Shown: positions 11,429 to 24,593, numbered from the stretch's first letter. The stretch: DNA of 64,000 nucleotides from Deinococcus sp. YIM 134068 (GCF_036543075.1 NZ_JAZHPF010000003.1:124001-188000), one strand, 5' to 3'. Translations and numbers: made by a program. The notes: generated from the letters alone by a model not told the origin.

Positions 11429-12199
11429 TCACCCCTCCGCCTCCCGCCGCCGCGCCCGCTCCTCCAGAAAGGCGCTCATCCCATCCGGGAAGAGAGGAAA
11501 TTTCAGGGCCTCCAGCCAGGAATCGCTCAGGGGATGCCCGCTCTCGCGGAACCGGGCGACGGCCCGCCCCCGGTCGTACCCGGCGCGCCGAAATTCCACC
11601 CCCGGACTGAGCAAGGCCCACACGGCACCGGGCGGCCTGCCGAGTGGACGCGAGAGGTGGCCCGCGCTTCCCGTCCCCACCACGTGAACACCGCCCACCA
11701 GGCGGTCGAACGCGACGAGTTGGCCGCAGATCACGACGCGCTCCTCCACCCCCGCCAACACGTGCCCCAGCCGCTCCTCCGGGGTCAGCGGCGTGAGGAT
11801 GTCCCCGTCACTGCGGGGCGAGCCGTGGCAGAACAGCACTGGCCCCAGCCCCTCCACGTCCACCGTGAGGCACCCCGGCAGGGCGGCGAGAAAGTCGCGG
11901 TGCCGCCGCTCGATCTGCCCCGCCTCCCACTCCAGCCCCCAGAGATCACCGGGGGACAGGGAGTCGCGCGCCGTGCCGTGATCGTAGAACTCCACCAGGT
12001 CCCGCTCGGCGTCGCCGCGAAGCCATAGGGCGCGGCCCCCCAGCGAGAGCAGCAGGTCCAGCGTCTCGCGCACGAACAGGCCGCGAGCCACGCCCCCGCA
12101 GATCAGGAGCCGTTCGACGCCGAGGCGCTCCACCTCCTCCAGCACGGCCTCCAGCGCGGGCAGGTTGCCGTGGAGGTCGGAGAGGACGGCGAGGGCCAC
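11429..12199 (-). CDS. metallophosphoesterase-fold protein with degenerate metal site
   Basis: A 256-aa protein starting with SDLHGNLPALEAVLEEV, typical of YfcE/YmdB-like Metallophos_2 phosphoesterases. Of the metal motifs, DxHGN and CHGSP are intact. GD is changed to GG (LLICGGVARG), GNxx to RGDAERD, and the GHTH motif to GQLV. Metal binding and catalysis are therefore doubtful and it may be a pseudoenzyme or sensor. It lies 3 nt after the TagA-like gene on the same strand and is almost certainly co-transcribed with it. Confidence 0.85.
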   Translation of the reverse strand: MALAVLSDLHGNLPALEAVLEEVERLGVERLLICGGVARGLFVRETLDLLLSLGGRALWLRGDAERDLVEFYDHGTARDSLSPGDLWGLEWEAGQIERRHRDFLAALPGCLTVDVEGLGPVLFCHGSPRSDGDILTPLTPEERLGHVLAGVEERVVICGQLVAFDRLVGGVHVVGTGSAGHLSRPLGRPPGAVWALLSPGVEFRRAGYDRGRAVARFRESGHPLSDSWLEALKFPLFPDGMSAFLEERARRREAEG

Positions 12200-12202
12200 G
12201 GC

Positions 12203-12967
<765 letters not shown>

Positions 12968-12978
12968 GCGTGGCGGGG

Positions 12979-12984
12979 ATTGTA
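12979..12984 (-). promoter_or_regulatory. -10 box of the TagA/phosphoesterase transcript
   Basis: TACAAT on the minus strand, 11 nt before the start codon. No good -35 hexamer is visible 16-18 nt upstream, so this may depend on an activator or on the strong -10. Confidence 0.45.
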
Positions 12985-13067
12985 ACACGGGGGTGGGCGG
13001 TCTTCCCAGCTTCGAGGGGGGTTCTTCCACCAGCTCCCCCCAGCCACGCCCCCACTTCCAAAGTGCG

Positions 13068-13078
13068 GTGTGGCACAC
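13068..13078. promoter_or_regulatory. small dyad in the TagA / Crp-Fnr intergenic region
   Basis: GTGTG-G-CACAC, ending 8 nt before the ATG of the Crp/Fnr gene. The half-site TGTG resembles the Crp family core, but the one-base spacer is much shorter than a classical TGTGA-N6-TCACA site. It is a possible autoregulatory site; inference only. Confidence 0.3.
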
Positions 13079-13086
13079 TAAACCCC

Positions 13087-13761
13087 ATGATGTCGGGTGC
13101 ATTCGGGGCGCTGCCGCAGGAGACGCTGGCGCAGGTGATGGCGGCGGCGCGGGTGGGCCGCTGGGCACGGGGCGGGCTGCTCTTCCACCCCGAGGACGCG
13201 GCGGAGACGCTGCACGTCCTCACGCGCGGCAGCGTGCGGCTCTACCGCCTGGGGTCGGGGGCGCGCGAGGTCACGCTGGATGTCCACGGCCCCGGCACGC
13301 TGCTGGGCGCGGCGGCGCTGCTGCCGGGCGGGCAGTACGGCATGTACGCCGAGGCGATGGACGACACCGAGACGCTGATGCTGGGCCGCGAGACCCTGAC
13401 CCGCCTCACGCGGGCGCATCCGGCGGTCGGCGTGGCCCTCACCGAGCAGATGACCCGGCAGACGCGCGGCGTGCAAGAAAGGCTGGCCGGGCTGGTCTTC
13501 ATGGAGGTCTCGCAACGGCTGGCGCTGGCGCTGCTGGCCCTCGCCGAGCGGGAGGGTCCCTGGCCGGAGGGCGGCGTCCTCGCCCTGCGCGAGCGCGTCT
13601 CCCATCAGGACCTCGCCCACGCCGTCGGCAGCACCCGCGAGACGATCACCAAGCTCCTCGGCGACTTCCGGGCACGCGGCCTGCTGGACCTCGGCTACCG
13701 CCGGATCATCCTCACGGACAGGGCGGGGCTGGTCACGGCGTCGCGCGAGCCGTTACGGTAG
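13087..13761 (+). CDS. Crp/Fnr family transcriptional regulator
   Basis: A 224-aa protein. It has an N-terminal cyclic-nucleotide-type beta-barrel (LLFHPEDAAETLHVLTRGSVRLYRL, DVHGPGTLLGAAALL), a long dimer helix, and a C-terminal helix-turn-helix (RVSHQDLAHAVGSTRETITKLLGDF, recognition helix STRETITKLL). There is no Cys cluster, so it is not an Fnr-type iron-sulfur sensor. The effector is unknown. Two ATGs are adjacent at the start; the first is used. It diverges from the TagA-like operon, so it may control that operon and itself. Confidence 0.9.
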   Translation: MMSGAFGALPQETLAQVMAAARVGRWARGGLLFHPEDAAETLHVLTRGSVRLYRLGSGAREVTLDVHGPGTLLGAAALLPGGQYGMYAEAMDDTETLMLGRETLTRLTRAHPAVGVALTEQMTRQTRGVQERLAGLVFMEVSQRLALALLALAEREGPWPEGGVLALRERVSHQDLAHAVGSTRETITKLLGDFRARGLLDLGYRRIILTDRAGLVTASREPLR

Positions 13762-14084
13762 GGGTGAGTGGGCTGACAGAAGGCGGGGCGTTTCGGAGCG
13801 TGTTCACGAGGTTGCTCACCAATTCCCGGTGAGACGAGAAGCCCTCTCTTTTTGCTCCTCCCCCCTTGTGGGGAAGGTTGGGAGGGGGCGGGCACGTCGT
13901 CCCGGCGCACTTCGTCGGACATGAGGCCCTTCTTGAAAGAAATGCGGGGAAGTGTCGCGCGCACGACAGCCCATGGGGACATGAGCCAACGGGTACATGC
14001 GCCCTCCCTTTAGCCCGCGTGAAGACGCCACCCGAGCGGCCCGTGCTCTAGGCTGAGGCTGATGTTCAAGGCGGCGAAAGGTTC
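13762..14084. other. intergenic region with a dispersed palindromic repeat
   Basis: No credible ORF is seen in these 323 nt. At 13819-13833 CTCACC and GGTGAG can form a short hairpin. At 13854-13888 lies a minus-strand copy of the 35-nt palindromic repeat described elsewhere in this window (CTCCCAACC...GGAGGAGC type). Nearer bshC, TAGGCT at about 14049-14054 is a possible -10 box. Confidence 0.6.
13854..13888 (-). repeat. 35-nt dispersed palindromic repeat, copy 1
   Basis: Read on the minus strand it is CCCCCTCCCAACC, then TTCCCCACAAGGGG, then GGAGGAGC. Nearly the same sequence occurs at 38995-39029 on the plus strand, and related copies at 30940-30974 and 62098-62132. The C-rich and G-rich halves can pair. 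Confidence 0.7.
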
Positions 14085-15644
14085 ATGACCACGAGGAGCA
14101 TCGCGGCGGCGTACCGGGCGGGCGACCTGCCCGGCTTCTTCCGCTGGCGGGCGGACGATCTGGAGGGAGCGCGGCGAACGGAGAGGCCCGACGTGGACCG
14201 CGTGGCCCTCGCGGACGCCCTGCGCGCGTATCACCGCGACCTCGGGACGCTGGACAGGAATGTGGAAGCGACGCTCACCCGGCTCTCGCACCCGAACTCG
14301 CGCGTCGTCGTGACCGGTCAGCAGGCGGGACTGCTCACCGGCCCGGCGTACAGCGTCCACAAGGGGGCCGACGCCGCCCTCCTCGCCCGGCACCTCGACC
14401 GGGAGGATGCGCCCGTGGTCGCCGTCTACTGGGTCGCCAGCCAGGACCACGACGCGGCGGAGGTCGCCTCGACCACCCTGCTCGACCACTCGGAGAAGTT
14501 GCACTGTCTGACGCTGGACGTTCCCCAGGGCGTGCCCGTGGGCCGGGTGCCGTGGCGGGAGGAATGGACGGCGGAGGTCCTGCGGCTCCTCGACGCCTTC
14601 GACACGGCCCCCGAATACCGGGCGGCGGTGCGGGCGCGGGTGGAGCGGGCGCTGGCGGGCGGCGGCAGCTACGCGGACGTGTTCGCCCGGCTGATCCACG
14701 GGCTGCTCGCCCCCGCCGGGCTGCTCGTCCTCGACCCCCTTCACCCGGCCCTCGCCGCCCGGATGGCCCCGACGCTGGCCCGCGAGCTGGAGCGCCCGCT
14801 CGACGGCCCCGCCCGCATCGAGGACGCGGCGGCACGGCTGATAGAGGTGGGCTTCGAACCGCAACTGCGCCGCCCGACGGGGGCGACGAACCTCTTTCTG
14901 GAGGGGGAGGACGGGCAGCGGCGGCTCCTCCGCTTCGACGGCAGGCGGTTTTCCACCGAGGCGCGCGCACACACGCGGGAGGACCTGCTCGCCATCCTCA
15001 ACGCCGACCCCTCGCGGCTGACTCCGGCGGCGGGACTGCGCCCGGTCGTGCAGGACGCGCTGCTGCCCACACTCGCCTTCGTGGTAGGGCCGGGCGAGAT
15101 TGCTTACGGGGCGCAACTGGCGGAGGTTTATGAGTTACACGGGCTGACCCAGCCGCTGCTATGGCCCCGCCTGAGCGTGACGTGGCTGGAGCCGAACGTG
15201 GCGCGGCTGCTGTCCCGGCTGAACGCGACCGCCGCCCAGGTGCAGGCTGACCCGGAGGGCGTGCTGGGGCGGGCGCTGGCCCGTGAGCGGGGGGCCGGAG
15301 CTGCTTCCACAGAACGGCTCGCCGCGCTGGACGCCGAACTGCGCGCCCTGACAGACGAACTCGCGGCCCTCGATCCCACCCTCGCCGGGGCCGCCGAGCG
15401 CACCCGCCTCCGCACGACGGCCCGTGTTCGGCACCTCCAGACCCTCGCCGTCCGCGCCCTCGCCCGGCAGGAGGACGACCGGACGCGGCAGCTCACGCGT
15501 CTGAAACGCCACCTGCTCCCGAACGGGGTGCCGCAGGAACGCGAGATGAACTTCCTAACCTTCCTGCTCAAGCACGGGGACGCGCCGCTGGGCAGGCTGC
15601 TGGACCTTCCGCCGGGGACGCAGGCGGAAGTGCCGCTCACGTAG
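14085..15644 (+). CDS. bshC: bacillithiol biosynthesis cysteine-adding enzyme BshC
   Basis: A 519-aa protein that adds cysteine to glucosaminyl-malate, the last step of bacillithiol synthesis, in the cytosol. The family hallmark VVTGQQAGLLTGPAYSVHK is at about residues 74-92, followed by VYWVASQDHDAAEV, typical of the nucleotide-binding core. A C-terminal coiled-coil region (RLAALDAELRALTDELAALD) matches the known architecture. Bacillithiol is the main low-molecular-weight thiol of Deinococcus, and the DinB-family proteins nearby may include bacillithiol-dependent enzymes. The 3' end overlaps the convergent GNAT gene by 8 nt. Confidence 0.94.
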   Translation: MTTRSIAAAYRAGDLPGFFRWRADDLEGARRTERPDVDRVALADALRAYHRDLGTLDRNVEATLTRLSHPNSRVVVTGQQAGLLTGPAYSVHKGADAALLARHLDREDAPVVAVYWVASQDHDAAEVASTTLLDHSEKLHCLTLDVPQGVPVGRVPWREEWTAEVLRLLDAFDTAPEYRAAVRARVERALAGGGSYADVFARLIHGLLAPAGLLVLDPLHPALAARMAPTLARELERPLDGPARIEDAAARLIEVGFEPQLRRPTGATNLFLEGEDGQRRLLRFDGRRFSTEARAHTREDLLAILNADPSRLTPAAGLRPVVQDALLPTLAFVVGPGEIAYGAQLAEVYELHGLTQPLLWPRLSVTWLEPNVARLLSRLNATAAQVQADPEGVLGRALARERGAGAASTERLAALDAELRALTDELAALDPTLAGAAERTRLRTTARVRHLQTLAVRALARQEDDRTRQLTRLKRHLLPNGVPQEREMNFLTFLLKHGDAPLGRLLDLPPGTQAEVPLT

Positions 15645-16392
15645 GACGAGACGGCGGCGAGCCGACGGGGTGCTCGACCCACAGGTTCTCCTCCACGTAT
15701 GTCCCCCGGTCCCGCTCACGGTCGATGTGGACCAGATTCAACGCCTCCGGCACGACGTAGCTGCCCGTGACGGGAAAGAGCATGTCCGTCCAGGCTTCCC
15801 ATTCGGCCACGGTCCCCTCGATGACCATCGAACGCCGCGCGGGTCCGAGGATGCCCGCCCCCATCCGCTGGTGGGTGCGAATCCACGGGTCGATGGAGAG
15901 GCCGTCGGTGCGGGTCCAGCGGGCATACTCCGCCATCGGAATGTGGGGGGAACGATGTTTCCACGTCGGGCGAAGCGGGGCCACGACGCGTTCCAACCCT
16001 GCATCGAGGCCACGTTCAATCAGTGCCCGCAGAACCTGGGTCGCCAGTCCACGGCCCTCGTCGGTGGCCGCCACGGACGCGGCCATGAAGCTCAGGGTAT
16101 TCGGTCGTCGGCCCGCCTCGTGCTCCCCGACCGACCGGATCAGCGCGTCGTCGTACCCCGTGGGCAGATCAACGACCGAGCCGTCCCAGGCGAACGGAAC
16201 GCCCCAACCCCCGGCCACGACGCGGCCCTGCTCCAGCAGGAGAAGGCTGTACTCGGGGAAATACCGCTCGACCCTCCCCATGTACCTCGGCGGCACCTCG
16301 TCATGAAAGATGAACTCGGGCCACCCCTTACGGAAGGCCGCTCCCGCCCCGGCCATCAGGTCTGGTCGCCCGGAAGTCGTCACCACCTGCAT
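15637..16392 (-). CDS. GNAT-like N-acetyltransferase
   Basis: A 251-aa protein. The central part reads LSFMAASVAATDEGRGLATQVLRALIERG, where EGRGLA matches the acetyl-CoA pyrophosphate loop. An extended C-terminal region (WIRTHQRMGAGILGPARRSM) resembles acetyltransferases that act on larger substrates. The N-terminus FRKGWPEFIFHDEVPPRYM is distinctive. The substrate is unknown. Convergent overlap of 8 nt with bshC. Confidence 0.82.
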   Translation of the reverse strand: MQVVTTSGRPDLMAGAGAAFRKGWPEFIFHDEVPPRYMGRVERYFPEYSLLLLEQGRVVAGGWGVPFAWDGSVVDLPTGYDDALIRSVGEHEAGRRPNTLSFMAASVAATDEGRGLATQVLRALIERGLDAGLERVVAPLRPTWKHRSPHIPMAEYARWTRTDGLSIDPWIRTHQRMGAGILGPARRSMVIEGTVAEWEAWTDMLFPVTGSYVVPEALNLVHIDRERDRGTYVEENLWVEHPVGSPPSRPT

Positions 16393-16492
16393 GGGGGAAG
16401 GCTACGCGAGACGGGAGCCGGGTGGGGACGGTTTCAACGCCTGGTCAGGCTCAGACGGGGATCGACGTTTCGAGCGGAGAACACGGCTGCTC

Positions 16493-17017
16493 TCAGACCG
16501 TCACCGACTCGGGCACGCCCACCCATTCCACCCGCACGCCCTGCGCGGCCAGCCAGTCGTTCACGCTGTAGCGGGCCTGGGCCAGACCGGAGACGACCTG
16601 CCGGGCGGCGGCGACCGCATGGTCCACCTCCACCGCGCCGATGAAACCCGCCCCGTGTGCAGCGAGGAGTTCGTCGGTGTCCACGATCTCGGCGGCCATG
16701 CCGTCATGCACGATCACGTCGAGGTAATGGTCACGCACCGTCCAGAGGTCGCCGTCCCGCGTCACGGTGGCGATGTCGATGTAGTAGTCATGTTCGCGGG
16801 GGCCGTGGAAGCTGTAGCGGCACACCTGCACGCCCAGCGCGGGGAGAAGGTGGGCCTGCCAGTGCCGGATGCGCGGGTGAGCCACGAAATCGCGGGCGAC
16901 GAGGAGGCCGTGGGCGTGTTCGCGGTAGGTGTGGACCGGGCGAACTCCCGTGTTCGTGTGGTGTTGCCGCCGCTCCACGTCGTGCCGCTCGATTTTTACG
17001 GGTTCCGCCGCGCTCAT
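16493..17017 (-). CDS. DUF402 domain-containing protein
   Basis: A 174-aa protein of the DUF402 fold, a beta-barrel seen in small nucleoside phosphatases and FomD-like proteins. It begins MSAAEPVKIERHDVERR and includes YYIDIATVTRDGDLWTVRDHYLDVIVHDG, the conserved acidic motif (D-x-Y-L-D) that binds divalent metal in relatives. A minus-strand TACGAT box lies 5 nt upstream of this ATG, consistent with a leaderless mRNA; the ATG 14 codons upstream is therefore not used. The specific substrate is unknown. Confidence 0.87.
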   Translation of the reverse strand: MSAAEPVKIERHDVERRQHHTNTGVRPVHTYREHAHGLLVARDFVAHPRIRHWQAHLLPALGVQVCRYSFHGPREHDYYIDIATVTRDGDLWTVRDHYLDVIVHDGMAAEIVDTDELLAAHGAGFIGAVEVDHAVAAARQVVSGLAQARYSVNDWLAAQGVRVEWVGVPESVTV

Positions 17018-17114
17018 GCGCCATCGTAAGGGGGCACGCCCGCCGGGGAGCGTGAACATCTTGGCAGGCGGGGTTTCATGAAGTATGGGTAATAGATGAG
17101 CTAACCAGTGCCTC

Positions 17115-19649
<2,535 letters not shown>

Positions 19650-19707
19650 AAACGCGCCAGTCTATCCGAAGGAGTCGGAGGTGAGCGTGAGGCAGGGAAC
19701 GGGGGGA

Positions 19708-19732
19708 GCGGCCAGCCACCAGCGGCCAGCGG
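19708..19732. repeat. heptamer array (CCAGCNN words)
   Basis: Words GGCCAGC, CACCAGC, GGCCAGC follow in register, about 60 nt upstream of the U32 gene start. Shares the period and core with the other CAGC arrays in this window. Confidence 0.65.
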
Positions 19733-19835
19733 AATGTGGAACGCTCGACAGCCCTCGTGCAGAGGCATTCCAAAGAGGGGGCCGCCGCCAGCTTCCGCCG
19801 GCGGCGACCTCATGGGTCATCTCAGAAACCCTCGA

Positions 19836-21131
19836 TCAGTTCGTCTTGTTCCCCGGATTCTGCCCTGTGGGCGGCGTTTCACTCCCCGCAGTGGCGGACG
19901 ACCCGGCGGCGGGGGAGCCTCCCCAGGTCGCGCCCGTGGTCGCGGCCCCGGTCCTCGGTGCGGCGGCGGGCGCGGGGGCCGGGGCCGCCGTCTCGTCGCG
20001 CTCCAGCCACATCGTCCCCACGAGGTTGCGGGCGTTGCGGCCCGCGCGGCGCAGGCTCTGTTCGGCCTCCGGGTTCATGCGGCCCACGGCGTCGAGGATG
20101 GCCTGACGCGCCGTGGGCACGCGGGCGAGCACGAAGGCACCCGTCCCCAGCAGCGCGAGGCCCACGAGACCGCCCCCCATGCCGCCGCTTCTCGCCGGGC
20201 GGGTCTCAACCTTGACGGCGCGTCCCCGGTGCCGCCCCTGCTTCTCCAGCCGGGCGAGTTCCTTCATCGTCTGACGCTGGAGGGGCGCGACCTGTTTCTC
20301 GACGGCGCGCTCGATCTGCTCGGCGCTCCACGTCTTCCGCAGGGCGCGAAGTTCCCGCTCGGCATCGCGGCGTGCCCCCTTGAGTTCCTTCCCGGCCTGA
20401 CGGCGGTGGGCCTCCACGGAGAGGGCGGCCTTCCCGGCGGCCTTGGCCCCCTTCACCCCCGCGGAGCGCACCTCGCGCCCCACCTCACGCTTCACCTGCT
20501 TTTGAACCTTCCCGGCGTCCCGGCGGCGCTCTTCCGCGAACTCGTGGGCGCTCTCGCTCAGCGCCTCCAGGCCGTGCGCGGCGCTCTGGCGCACGTCGCG
20601 GGCGAGGTCGGCAGCTTTGGCGGTCGCGGTGCTCGCCGCCGCCGTCGCGGTCGTGGCAGCTACCCCTGCCGCGTGTCCGGCGGTCTCCAGCAGCGGGCCG
20701 ACACGGGCGGGCACTTCTTCGCGCAGGGTCTCTACCGTCTCCATTGTCTTCTGCGCGGTTTTCTGGGCGGTCTTCTGGGCGGCCACCCCCGCCGCGTGCC
20801 CCGCCCCGGTGGCGGCGGTCGCGGCGACACTTGCCGCATGTCCAGCGCTCTCCAGCAGCGATCCGGCACGGGCGGGCACCTCCTCACGCAGCGTCTCCAG
20901 AGTCTCCGCTGTCTTCTGCGCGGTTTTCTGGGCGGCGGTCGCGGCGGTCGTCGCGGCGCTGGCGAGGGCGGGCTTCACGGTGTCGTCCAGCGTCTCCTGC
21001 GCCGTGCCGAGGAGGTGGCGGGTGCCGCCCACGACCTTCTGGCGGGCGTCGGCGTTCAGGGCGAGGGCGCTCAGGCCACCCAGCAGCAGCAGTCGGCGGC
21101 CCGTCCCCCGGTCCGAATCGAGGTTCTCCAT
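19836..21131 (-). CDS. Ala/Lys-rich helical-repeat protein, LEA-like, with one membrane segment
   Basis: A 431-aa protein fixed by AAAGGAG 8 nt before the ATG. After a short hydrophobic N-terminal stretch (LLLLGGLSALALNAD), residues about 68-118 and 119-163 are two copies of a module: QKTAQKTAETLETLREEVPA, then LLESAGHAASVAA. The Ala, Lys, Glu and Thr-rich composition resembles late-embryogenesis-abundant group 3 proteins and apolipoprotein-like helices. A basic coiled region follows, then a Gly-rich membrane segment (GLVGLALLGTGAFVLARV, about 322-339) and a Pro/Ala/Thr-rich tail ending NPGNKTN. It probably coats or bundles something at the membrane; a desiccation role is inference. No enzyme motif is seen. 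Confidence 0.8.
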   Translation of the reverse strand: MENLDSDRGTGRRLLLLGGLSALALNADARQKVVGGTRHLLGTAQETLDDTVKPALASAATTAATAAQKTAQKTAETLETLREEVPARAGSLLESAGHAASVAATAATGAGHAAGVAAQKTAQKTAQKTMETVETLREEVPARVGPLLETAGHAAGVAATTATAAASTATAKAADLARDVRQSAAHGLEALSESAHEFAEERRRDAGKVQKQVKREVGREVRSAGVKGAKAAGKAALSVEAHRRQAGKELKGARRDAERELRALRKTWSAEQIERAVEKQVAPLQRQTMKELARLEKQGRHRGRAVKVETRPARSGGMGGGLVGLALLGTGAFVLARVPTARQAILDAVGRMNPEAEQSLRRAGRNARNLVGTMWLERDETAAPAPAPAAAPRTGAATTGATWGGSPAAGSSATAGSETPPTGQNPGNKTN

Positions 21132-21326
21132 GTCGGCGCTCCTTTCACGTCCCGCGCGCCTTGCCACACAACTCGGCGGTGGAGGCGGGGGAAGCTACGC
21201 GGCCCCATTGTCGGGGTCCCAACCCCCCTGAACGTGGGTGAACCGTAACGTGGGTTTCATGTTCCGGCGCGGGGCCGAGCCGCGACACCGTGACGCCCGT
21301 GCTCCTTTTCCCGCGCCCGGACGCTC

Positions 21327-21332
21327 TACACT
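21327..21332 (+). promoter_or_regulatory. -10 box of recN, leaderless arrangement
   Basis: TACACT lies 7 nt before the GTG of recN. With the usual 6-7 nt from -10 to transcription start, the mRNA would begin at or beside the start codon. This supports GTG at 21340 over upstream in-frame codons. Confidence 0.6.
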
Positions 21333-21339
21333 CGGGGGC

Positions 21340-23034
<1,695 letters not shown>

Positions 23035-23040
23035 GGGAGG

Positions 23041-23066
23041 AGTCGCCAGCATTCAGTCGCCAGAGG
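23041..23066. repeat. heptamer array (CCAGNNN words)
   Basis: GCCAGCA, TTCAGTC and GCCAGAG in register, 10 nt after the recN stop. One of several arrays placed directly after a stop codon. Confidence 0.6.
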
Positions 23067-23120
23067 TCACGCGGCCTTCTATCTCTTGAACGGAACGTCC
23101 GATGCAAGGGGTGGGTGTTG

Positions 23121-23200
23121 TTCCCCCTCTCCCCTTGCGGGTGACTCGGCGAGCTGCGAGGCAGAGGGCCGGGCAGAGGGGTGGCAAGCGCGGCTTGCCC
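23121..23200. repeat. G/C-rich palindromic repeat with nested insert, plus hairpin
   Basis: At 23121-23181 CCCTCTCCCCTTGCGGG and GAGGGCCGGGCAGAGGG frame an inserted TGACTCGGCGAGCTGCGAGG. The same composite, inverted, lies at 39068-39128, while 31001-31040 has the frame without the insert. At 23183-23199 GGCAAGC and GCTTGCC form a perfect 7-bp hairpin. No ORF is credible in the recN to PrcB-domain gene spacer. Confidence 0.65.
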
Positions 23201-23352
23201 TGCTGGTGTGGCTTCCGAGACACTCCAAGTTGAGTTGGAGGCCAGGCCCGTTCGCCCCCGGCGACCCCTTTCCCCCTCCCCCGTCCCCAGCGTGGGTGTT
23301 GTCTGAAGGTGAGCTTCAGTCGGTCGTCAGACGCCGCCCCTAAGCTGATCTC

Positions 23353-24534
23353 ATGAAGAAGACCCTGACCGCCGCGCTCACGCTGGGCGCGGGCCTCCTC
23401 GCGGGCTGCTCCATGACCGGCCCCGGCAACCTGCGGGTTCACGAGGTGCTGCTGTACGGCGGCACCCAGGAACGCATCGTGTGGGTGTACGGCGACCTGC
23501 GGGGGACCGCCCAGAGCAGTGTGAAGCTCGGCAGCGCCACCGTCGAACTGCGCGCCCAGGTGCCCGACCCCCTCGCCGTGGCGGGCACCCTGAGCGTGAA
23601 CGGCAGGGCGACCTACCGCGTCCCCACCGCCGCCGTGACGCCCAAGCTCGCCGTGACGCGCGACACGCGCGGCCTGTTCGACGTGACGCTCAACGAGGCG
23701 GCGGGCACCGTGTTCTATACCGACGGGCGGGCGTGGAGCCGCCTGAGCGCCGCGTCCGGCGCGGGCCTGCGCGGCACCGCCGTCGCCGGGCTGCGTGGCG
23801 CGGGCAACCTGACCGAGACCGAGGCCGACGCCCTGAGCGCCGCGTTCCTCAATCAGGGGCCGCTCGCCGTGGCCGTCCTCAACGAGGCGACCGTGCCCGA
23901 CCCGGCCCTCACCGTGGAGCCGAGGCCGGGCGAGTACCGCCGCACCGCTCTGTACGTCCTCTCCGGGGTGCGGACGGTCGTTCCGGCGGGAAGCGTCACG
24001 GGCACCGTGACCATCACGCCGACGCCGGGAACCACCGCACCGGGAACGGGCACGCCCGGCACGACCCAGCCCGGAACAACGCTGCCCGGCAGCGGCCAGC
24101 CCGTCGCCAGTCAGGGGGTGCGCGTGAGCTTTACCGAACTCGCCAGCGGCACGAACGCCGCCGTCACCACGTCCTCCGTGCAGGTGGCGGCCACCCAGGG
24201 AGCCGTCAGCGCGTTGTATGGCCTCGCCTACGGGCGGCAGACGGGCACCCCCGCCGTGCCCAGCGTCACGGCGGGCAGCACGGTCGTCGGCGTCTTCCTC
24301 GGGCAGCGGCCCACGGGCGGCTACAGCGTGCGCGTCACCGGGGCCAGCGCTCAGAACGGCGTCCTCACCCTCACCGCCGAGGTCCGCTCTCCCGGCGCGG
24401 GCAGCATCACCACCCAGGCGATCACCAGCCCGTGGACCCTGGTGCGTGTTCCCGGTGCCTACCGCGAGGTCCGCGTCGTGGACGCGCAGGGCAATCCGCT
24501 TCCCACTGGGGCGGGCGGCGGCCAGACCCGATAA
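23353..24534 (+). CDS. lipoprotein with C-terminal PrcB-like domain
   Basis: A 393-aa protein. The signal peptide ends in a lipobox, LLAGC (Cys at about residue 19), so it should be a membrane-anchored lipoprotein. A beta-rich N-terminal domain of about 190 residues is joined by a Thr/Pro/Gly linker (TPGTTAPGTGTPGTTQPG) to a C-terminal domain. That domain reads VVGVFLGQRPTGGYSVRVTG and ends AITSPWTLVRVPG, the pattern of PrcB, named from a treponemal protease complex. The PrcB domain may bind or regulate a protease outside the membrane; partner unknown. A clear terminator follows. Confidence 0.87.
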   Translation: MKKTLTAALTLGAGLLAGCSMTGPGNLRVHEVLLYGGTQERIVWVYGDLRGTAQSSVKLGSATVELRAQVPDPLAVAGTLSVNGRATYRVPTAAVTPKLAVTRDTRGLFDVTLNEAAGTVFYTDGRAWSRLSAASGAGLRGTAVAGLRGAGNLTETEADALSAAFLNQGPLAVAVLNEATVPDPALTVEPRPGEYRRTALYVLSGVRTVVPAGSVTGTVTITPTPGTTAPGTGTPGTTQPGTTLPGSGQPVASQGVRVSFTELASGTNAAVTTSSVQVAATQGAVSALYGLAYGRQTGTPAVPSVTAGSTVVGVFLGQRPTGGYSVRVTGASAQNGVLTLTAEVRSPGAGSITTQAITSPWTLVRVPGAYREVRVVDAQGNPLPTGAGGGQTR

Positions 24535-24556
24535 ACCTACATCACCCCGAGAAGGA

Positions 24557-24590
24557 GGCACCTGAACGACCGGGTGCCCCTTTTCTTTTT
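24557..24590 (+). terminator. rho-independent terminator after the PrcB lipoprotein gene
   Basis: GGCACC at 24557-24562 pairs with GGTGCC at 24573-24578 around a 10-nt loop, followed by the T-rich run TTTTCTTTTT at 24581-24590. It starts about 22 nt after the stop. Confidence 0.8.
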
Positions 24591-24593
24591 CGC

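Noticed and set aside
23086..23343. An 85-codon frame in the recN to PrcB-domain gene spacer
   Set aside because: It runs through two dispersed repeats and has no ribosome site or normal codon pattern.
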